Assembly (NCBI RefSeq): GCF_035046485.1
Contig: NC_085138.1
Span: 273,649,694-273,713,693, forward strand
DNA from: Aedes albopictus
Taxonomy: Eukaryota > Arthropoda > Insecta > Diptera > Culicidae
Length of the DNA: 64,000 nucleotides
Reading direction: 5' to 3'
This document shows, piece after piece, positions 57,280-64,000 of this stretch; position 1 is the first letter of the stretch, and every line of letters starts with the position of its first letter. The notes beneath the pieces were generated by a model. The model saw only the letters and a list, made by a program, of their open reading frames with translations, did no database searches and had not been told where the DNA came from. Position numbers and translations under genes: made by a program.

Positions 57280-57370
57280 TGTAATGCCAAATGGCCATTA
57301 CGCCAAATAATGTGCATTCCAAATATTTTCATGCCAAAACGGCATTATGCTAAACGGCATAATGCCCAAT
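57280..57370. repeat. Short GCCAAATGGCATTA-type repeats
   Basis: ATGCCAAATGGCCATTACGC, ATGCCAAAACGGCATTATGC and AACGGCATAATGCCC. Same family as 54840-54935, in the opposite sense. Confidence 0.7.
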
Positions 57371-58317
57371 TAAATAGAGCCTACCTAGGTATAACATTGT
57401 ATTTCATCGTATATTTCAGTATTTCGTAGGAATGTCATCAGAATTCCAACAAAACTACACCACCAGCACTTCCGTCACTCAGGATGCACATATTCAAGCA
57501 GCACATACGACGTAAATTTAAACGCCCAAGTGACGTAATTTTCTGTCACATTTAACTGAATATTTAGTCATATGAAACGTAATGATGGACGATTCACAAA
57601 CTGTATACGTCACATTGAACTCAATTTTACAAGAATGACGTATTATTAAGTCAGCAGATCTATAAATTTACGTAATTAAAATGTTTACGTTCTGTGCAAT
57701 TCACGTCACGAGTAATTTTGTTTTTTTCGTAGTGTGTACCTCATTTGGTCTAATGCCGTTTGGTGGCATTTGGCATAATACGAGGAACAACCTTCCGGGT
57801 AAGAAGGTATACCCGAGCAAAGTCTGATAGTACATTGAAAAATAATTTTGAGGTTGTTATATTGAAAATTTTGATAACTTTGGTTGTGGTCGTTTTGGTC
57901 GTTTTAACGGTTGAAATTTCAAAAATGAGAGCAGAAAAACGTTCCTGTGACAGCAAATTGAAAACAATTCCTGCTATCGATGATAGCAGTAGAAGTATGA
58001 GAAATTAGATCGTTTATGGCGCTGTTGCCAATAAATAAAATTATTTTATTTCATGCCTTAGATGTATTTTTCCATTATTTTTAAATGCACATGTTGCAGA
58101 TGATTTTTTTTTGGTTTAAAAATTGGTTCGAAACTTGTAGGACCGGTATTGGAGCTGTAAGGGCGTTGCAAACTATATGGTGGTCACACGAACACTCGCG
58201 ACACTGACATTCTGTGGCTAGTTTTTCTACTGTGAAAGCTGTTTTTGTATTCAGCGTAAGAAAAATGGAAAATCGGTAAATGCAGAGTTTTTCGCAATAA
58301 TATTATTGCAATAAAGA
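57371..58317. other. AT-rich stretch without gene
   Basis: 57500-57735 has several GACGTAA/TTACGTC phrases in both senses, which hint at an old inverted-repeat element without clear ends. The frame at 57760-58008 has no domain. Confidence 0.35.
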
Positions 58318-59442
58318 TATAGGGTCTTGAACCATTTGGGCAGGAGGACCTATTTTATGCACTATCTGCTATAACCCAGTCAATTTTCAACCGATTGATT
58401 TAATTTTTGAGACACGATTAGAGTAAAGTGGGGCAAAAGTTCGAGTGGGGCAAGAGTTTCTTTTGAAGTTTTTGAGCTCAATTTACATTATTTCTTTCGG
58501 GTGTCAAGGTTGTTCGAAGCCTTTTTGAAAAAGAGTCTTTCACTCCAAAAATTATGAAAATTGATCAATATTTCGAAAAGTTATGATAAAATGTTGGTTT
58601 TTGATCAAAAAATTGTAATATGCGATGGCCCTTCCAACGCATGGAATGGAATTGAAATGAAATCGAATTGGATATTTTATTTTGGGGCGTAACTAGGTAT
58701 ACTTTAAAGATGCTTTAGCATTTATAACTTTTTGAAAAAAAGATTTGAAAGTCATATTTTACACATAGTGGGGCAAAAGTTCGAATTGTGGGGCAAGAGT
58801 TCGAGTCATGCGGCAACTTTAGGTAAAAAACTCAAATTCTGCAAAATGTTTATATTATCTCTAAAAATGATGGAATTAGTAAGAAAATTCGATCAGAGTT
58901 TGAAAAAAATGTTGTTTTATCTGAATTCAGCGGAAAACTACTAATTTTTGGTGTAGTAAATTCAACCCTGATTTGGGTAAAATCCAGATCGAATTTTAAA
59001 GTGTATTCCAGTTCTAACATCAAATATTATGTGGTTTCAGGTATTCCTATTACCAAAATGTCAAAATAGTGTGCTACGGTTAGCGAAATTCCACAAACAC
59101 TAGATTCGAACTTTTGCCCCAGTGGTGGGGCAAGAGTTCGAATAAGAGACACACATACAAAAAGTATTGTAACTTAAAATTGAAAAGACATTTGGCGTAA
59201 CTTTGTTCAGCAAAGTTTTAGCGCATGGATGGTAGAATCACCAAACGGTATTCATTTTTTATGTTTGCTTTGGTTTTTTGAAAAATATTGAATTTTCAAC
59301 TAGGGTCGAACTTTTGCCCCACCTTACTCTAGATACGTACAGTATCTAGCTCAAGTCAACCGGATTGAAATTGGCTGAATTATAGCGGGAAGGGCCCAAA
59401 ATAGGTTCCCCTGCTTAAATGATCCAAGACTCTTTCACTAGA
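58318..59442. mobile_element. Inverted-repeat element hosting a 909 bp element
   Basis: The left arm (AGGGTCTTGAACCATTTGGG, then CAGGAGGACCTATTTT, then AATTTTCAACCGATTGATT) and right arm (complement of AGAGTCTTGGATCATTTAAG, CAGGGGAACCTATTTT, AATTTCAATCCGGTTGAC) pair. The 909 bp TA-element sits near the loop of the hairpin. Without it the host would be about 214 bp. Its target duplication is unclear. Confidence 0.65.
58421..59329. mobile_element. 909 bp TA-element, group B, copy 2
   Basis: Same length, ends, inner motifs and 70-codon frame as 48333-49241; no difference was found by eye. Flanked by TA (58419-58420 and 59330-59331) in different surrounding DNA. Two separate insertions of one sequence, and the more recent layer of this window. 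Confidence 0.9.
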
Positions 59443-62290
59443 ATTACTTTACATAGTTTCCCGACCAGAAGCTCCTAACAAGATTATAACAAAATTATTA
59501 CAACCGTTGTTAGAAATAACAGAATTTGATATAATTGTGTTGTAAGAATTCTTATAGGTGAATAAACATAACAAAATTGTAACAAAATTTGTTATTATTT
59601 TAAAAATAAAACTATAACAAAACTTGTATTATTTATTCAAACAGATGTATAACAGCACTTGTTACATTATGCATATTAAAATAATTGCCTATAACATAAT
59701 TTCGTAACACATTTATTGTAGTATTTGCTACATTTTTTGTAACAAAATAATTTCAAAATTTGTTGGATTTTTAGTATTGACGCGAAATAGTTTGACCATT
59801 TTTATAATATTTACCACTCGAATCAAAAATTATAAAACAAAACTTATAGCATTCATTTGGAACGCAACGCGAAAATCGTCATGTTTGAAAACCCCCTTCT
59901 CTTCCGTTACACAGTGTTTTTTTTGCCGATTTCGTGCGCTTTTTTAATAACGTTTCAACCATTGATTTTTGAGATACAGTTTCTTTGGAGAAGATTCTAC
60001 ATAAGACAAGGCGCATCTTGAGACATGAAGACTTGGTTGATCAATTCACCAAAAAGTGAGATGAAAAAAATATTTTTTTCATTAAATGCAGATAGAACTC
60101 GTCTAACTTCTTTCAGCGCAAAATGGCGCAGAGAACCGTTGCGAATAATGAACCAACCATATTTATACTATATGAAAATGGTTTAAACTTTTGTATGCAA
60201 GTGTATCCTTTATGTGTTATGGTAAACAAACAATTGTCAAATATTGAAACTATTTAATAACTACTTAATTTATCGAGATAGAATGTCGCAATGCTCATCA
60301 AAATTGCGTATTTTTGTATGCTTTACAACTTCTTAGAACAAGAAAAAAAATGTAGAAAATCTAGGTAAAAACCATGAATATTTTACCGATTTATAAAAAA
60401 ATGAACATGTTAATAAATCACTCAGAAATTTATTTTTATTATATCTTTTAATCCAGAATTTTTACATTATTTGCATGTTCCGCAAAGTTGTTGAACATAA
60501 AAAATACACAATTTTGCTGAACGTTACGACATTATATCTCGTTAAATGAAGGAGATATTAAATGATTTCAATATATGATAATTGTTTGTTTTTTTTACCA
60601 TAACCCATAAAGGATACACTTTGTTACGGGTATAAATATTTGTTACAATTATAAGACAGAATAATTGTTAAATGTGTTATAAATTTTATATTCGTGCGTT
60701 CTTTGTGTTACATGTTTCATTTTATGTTGTAAATATTCCCCGAGTTTAATGCACATTTATAGGGTTCTGACAAAATATGAAATGCAATCCAATATTAATT
60801 GCCAACTTTCAGGCTATTTCGGGCAGCGGTCAAGTACTAGAGATGTAAGCCTTTCCCTGCCACGGACTTCAAGTTGTTGAGCTCAAGTATCGAACCCTGA
60901 AACGGGATGCCCGATTAGGATTAGTTTTCCTAGACAAAACCAAGCTATGAACACAGCGACAAATGCTGTGAACTAAAAGGCATACTGCCAACTAAAATAC
61001 AATTCCAGGATGACTGATGGACCTAAACCAATAAATGAAACCTCGTCATCCTGTGATCGGAAGGAGTTATCCATCAGGATAACAGGGCACATTTATGTTA
61101 TGTGTTGTGCTGCGTCAAATTGTGATGTCTTTTAAATTGTACATTTGTAAAATTCTATATGTCGTGAAGTGTTAATACTTTCTAATAATTAATTTCTTTT
61201 ATTTTTGTAACAACTTGTATACAAAAGTTAATGCCATTTTCATATAGTATAGTAGAAATATAATTGTTTTTTTGCGGTTCTTTGCGCCATTTTGCGCCGA
61301 AAGAAGTTAGATGAGTTTACAAATTAGTAATTTGTAAATAACTTTGTAATTTAAAAAACTAGCGTTTTTTGATGTTCAGCAAAAACATGTATTTTCACAT
61401 TCCAAACAACTTTGTAGAAGATGCAAAAAATGTACAAAATCCCGTTAAAAAGTTATGATAAAATATATGATTTCTAGGGGTCAAGCACATACAACGCAAT
61501 ATATTTCGTAAAGTATGAGATTTAGCATTATAACGTCTTTAGCACAACTTTGCCGAAGACATCAAACGTCTATCTGCATTTTTTGATTTTTTTTAATCTC
61601 ACTTATAGGTGGATTGATCATTCAACTCTTCATGTCACGAAATCGGCAAAATAAAACACTGTGTGTTGCCCTTTTTTGAATGAAAGTCCTGTATGGGCCG
61701 TTACGCTCGGTTGTACTTTCCCCTCTCCATTGAGCGACGCGTAATTTGGGGACGGCGTCATATTTTTTTTTTCAAAAAAAAAATGCAACTTGTTATCATT
61801 TAGTTATAAACTGCCAAATTCTTCCCAAACCAGCAGTGCTTTGAAGCTAAAATCTGTTGGGATATCACCATGGCTTGTCGGATGTAAACATTATTATCAA
61901 TACAAACTGTAAGCTGGAATATAGCAGGAAATCAAATACTTTACAGCTATCCTTTTCTATTTTTTGGGGTTCTTTTATTGCACTCTAATCCAATACCGGA
62001 ATAGTTCCCGGAAGATGTGCCAATCGAATAAGAATCCTCACCAACAAAACAGCTGCTTTCATAGAGTAAGTTTTGGTACTGCGTGAACAAGTTTCAGGCA
62101 ATTTGGCCGATAAAACCCTCAAGATAAAGACAACAAACGATTACAATAAATACCAAAACAGTACTGCTGTTCTAATTTCGCCAAAAAGTATACCAAGTAG
62201 TGAATGTTATCGAACATGGAGAAAGCAAAAGTGGAACTAAATAATTATAACATGTAATTTGTTTATTCTACCTATTTTGCTTCGACTTTA

Positions 62291-62370
62291 GGGAGCATCT
62301 ATTAAGTACGTCACGCTAAAATTGGAAATTTTCAACCCTCCCTGCCTCCTCCAAACGTGACGATATACCC
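62291..62370. mobile_element. Fragment related to the Harbinger-type MITE at 15640
   Basis: GGGAGCATCTATTAAGTACG, then TCACGCTAAAAT and TTTTCAACCCTCCC. The other end is damaged (AACGTGACGATATACCCC), so no target duplication is seen. Confidence 0.6.
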
Positions 62371-62644
62371 CTTGTGTGGTATATTCCATTTCACTGCATA
62401 AAATAAAAAAAGTGGGATATAACTAAATTATATCTACAGCTGTTATCATATCTGCATATGATATAATTGTGATAGATTAAAACAAAATCACTAACCACAA
62501 ATCAAGTCCATTATACGTCAACGAGCTCCATGTGACGTCATACTACCCCGCTCGTGTGCGGTGAGCGTCTGACAAACAAGGATTTGAATGAGGAAACTGT
62601 CAATACGTAGAACCAGTAAAGCTTCTATCATCGCTCTCTTCAAG

Positions 62645-62722
62645 AGCCGTGTTGGTCTCATTGGCAGAGGCGCCAGATTTCTACCGATTGTAGGTGTCTT
62701 GGTTCAAATCCCGTTCGGATCC
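62645..62722 (+). tRNA. Decayed tRNA-like sequence
   Basis: TTGGTCTCATTGGCAGAGGC resembles a D arm/A box and GGTTCAAATCCCG a B box, about 45 nt apart. The anticodon and T stems pair poorly. Probably the head of an old tRNA-derived SINE, not a working tRNA. Confidence 0.4.
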
Positions 62723-63101
62723 AAGAATTTTACAACGTTCTGAAAACTATTTTTTCATGTTACTTACTTTTTCTAAAAATAGAATAACACACTTAATAAT
62801 ATTTACCCAAAAAATGAGTATAAAAAATAGTTTTTACCCTAATTGGTTTCAAAGGAATTATAACACAATTTGTTATAATTTTGTTAAATTCTATCATATT
62901 TAATGGAACAAGTTTTGTTATATTTTTGTTATGACCATAACACATGTTATCACATTTTTGTTCTTTTCAGTGGGAACTTTGTTAGAATTTTTGTTATTTT
63001 AACTACTAACGGTACATGTTTTATAACAACCCTTGTTATAAAAATTCATTGTAACAAAATAACACAGCTTGTTATAATTTTGTAATGTTCATCTAGTCGG
63101 G

Positions 63102-63478
63102 TTACTTGAAGATTAGAAACTATTCTAACACTAAATATTTACATTAGTTTAAAATGACAGCATACCTAAAACAACATATGAAACCAAATTAAGTAATGTT
63201 TAACGGATATCCAAATGTGATATCAATTTGTTGCTGAATATAAATCAGGTTTGCTAACTAGCTCTTCAAAACTTGTAGTATAACTACTTCTTTCATTCAT
63301 ACCGAATGCTTTCTTTGTAGTATGTTCGAAAATTGTAGTGTAGTAAACTCGTTTTTATTTACATATACTGACATGTTTTGCAACTAGTTTTTTAATGCCT
63401 AAAAGTAGAGCTATCAATACATATTGAAGACTTATAAATGTTACATAGTTTTTATTTTATTTTAAAAACCAATCAATA
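63102..63478. other. AT-rich stretch without features
   Basis: No repeat or coding signal recognised. Confidence 0.3.
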
Positions 63479-63697
63479 CTAAACCCTCCAAGGATATTTT
63501 CCTAGCTTCGTCACTGACGCAGGACAATGAGAAGTATCCCGAATCGGGGCGTCAAAGTGCAAGAGAAGACACGGTTGTTCCGTGTCAAGTGACTTTGATG
63601 GATCACTTGGTGGCATTTTCGATTCGAAGGGTGTTATGTTTGTGAACTGAGAATCAAAAACATCCAACCTGCAGGCTGCAGCAGCAGCAGCCGCCAT
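63479..63697 (-). CDS. Small Ala-starting open frame, unproven
   Basis: A 72-codon frame beginning MAAAAAAACRLDVFDSQ, from a (GCT/GCA)n run, and ending KLGKYPWRV. It is GC-richer than the DNA around it and stands in the least repeat-like part of this end. No domain is recognised and no splice context is clear. It could be an exon piece of a host gene or chance. Confidence 0.15.
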   Translation of the reverse strand: MAAAAAAACRLDVFDSQFTNITPFESKMPPSDPSKSLDTEQPCLLLHFDAPIRDTSHCPASVTKLGKYPWRV

Positions 63698-64000
63698 CAG
63701 AACGGCTTAAGGACGTTCACCAGTGGTGCATACGTAATGTGTTGCATTCTATTAAAAAGATGGATCACTTCAGGATGTGTTTTATTTTATTCGGGCTTTC
63801 CGACGAAATGGTTGATTATCATCGGTTGGCAGAGTTTTAATGAACATTTACGCAGTGAGGAAGGAGTCGTCTAGCGTGTCTGCCAGTCGGACAAATGAAA
63901 GGGGTTTCCATGTCAAGCTCGATCTGGAATCTTTAGTGGTTTTAAAGAGTTTGTTGCAATGATGAATGAGGCGTAAAATCTGAATTTAATGTTTTCCGAA
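63698..64000. other. Window end, no features seen
   Basis: Mixed composition, no recognisable repeat or domain. Confidence 0.3.

Larger units (their letters stand above)
59460..63101. mobile_element. 3.6 kb AT-rich foldback-like element
   Basis: The ends CCCGACCAGAAGCTCCTAAC and, on the other strand, CCCGACTAGATGAACATTAC are followed on both sides by many TTATAACAAAATTTGTTATA-type palindromic repeats. Inner arms pair (59905-60240 with about 61190-61680, e.g. ACTTCTTTCAGCGCAAAATG against CATTTTGCGCCGAAAGAAGT), and a further pair is 60190-60270 with 60540-60640. A segment of different composition lies at 60780-61080. No coding capacity. The target duplication is at most TT. Confidence 0.6.

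Noticed and set aside
57002..57310. 102-codon Lys/Arg-rich frame
   Set aside because: Runs through a 170 bp palindrome and ATGCC-type repeats; composition reflects them.
1..64000. Integrated non-retroviral virus sequences, common in Aedes genomes
   Set aside because: No viral polymerase, nucleoprotein or helicase-like motif was recognised in any frame. Only retrotransposon proteins are present.

Overview
The window looks like nuclear DNA of a culicine mosquito, most likely Aedes. This is inferred from the mix of repeats: BEL/Pao, R1/LOA-type and RTE-type retrotransposons, tRNA-derived SINEs, many small TA-target inverted-repeat elements, and long degenerate GGAATTCC-rich arrays. No host gene, rRNA, CRISPR array or bacterial-style operon can be supported. 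The DNA is AT-rich and almost wholly made of transposable elements in various states of decay, often nested. It could be intergenic or the inside of a large intron. Every clear coding signal belongs to a mobile element, and every one is broken.

Layout: 0.4-0.8 kb, three tandem copies of a ~145 bp repeat. 2.4-3.1 kb, a 23 bp palindromic satellite. 5.15-8.75 kb, a deleted BEL/Pao element on the minus strand with a small inverted-repeat element inside it. 9.95-15.0 kb, a degenerate GGAATTCC array split by a 1.2 kb retroposed element with a 25 bp target duplication. 17-18.6 kb, a dead R1/LOA-type LINE. 19.1-21.3 kb, an RTE-type LINE on the minus strand. 22.18-25.70 kb, a composite of 474 bp units, each with a tRNA-like gene, in tandem and then inverted, bounded by an 11 bp direct repeat and carrying a 1.34 kb TA-element. 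26.79-32.36 kb, a 5.57 kb foldback element whose arms are arrays of a 150 bp unit. 33.7-37.9 kb, a second LINE on the plus strand split by an antisense RTE fragment. 38.2-38.7 kb, small inverted-repeat elements, one inside a SINE. 40.65-42.36 and 46.66-47.9 kb, more degenerate arrays. 42.66-46.64 kb, a second foldback element with a 1.2 kb inverted-repeat element inside. 48.33 and 58.42 kb, two apparently identical 909 bp TA-elements. 52-57 kb, hairpin elements, a 1.37 kb TA-element and two ~60 bp retroposed hairpins. 59.46-63.10 kb, an AT-rich 3.6 kb foldback-like element.

The most notable patterns are four (group A, B, C, D) TA-target elements whose terminal motif is repeated several times inside each element; the tRNA-like tandem and inverted composite with intact Pol III signals; the foldback element with satellite arms; and two separate insertions of the same ~60 nt hairpin with target duplications. 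Identity percentages, copy numbers and family names were not computed. Similarities were judged by eye, and class names rest on motifs and target-site structure.
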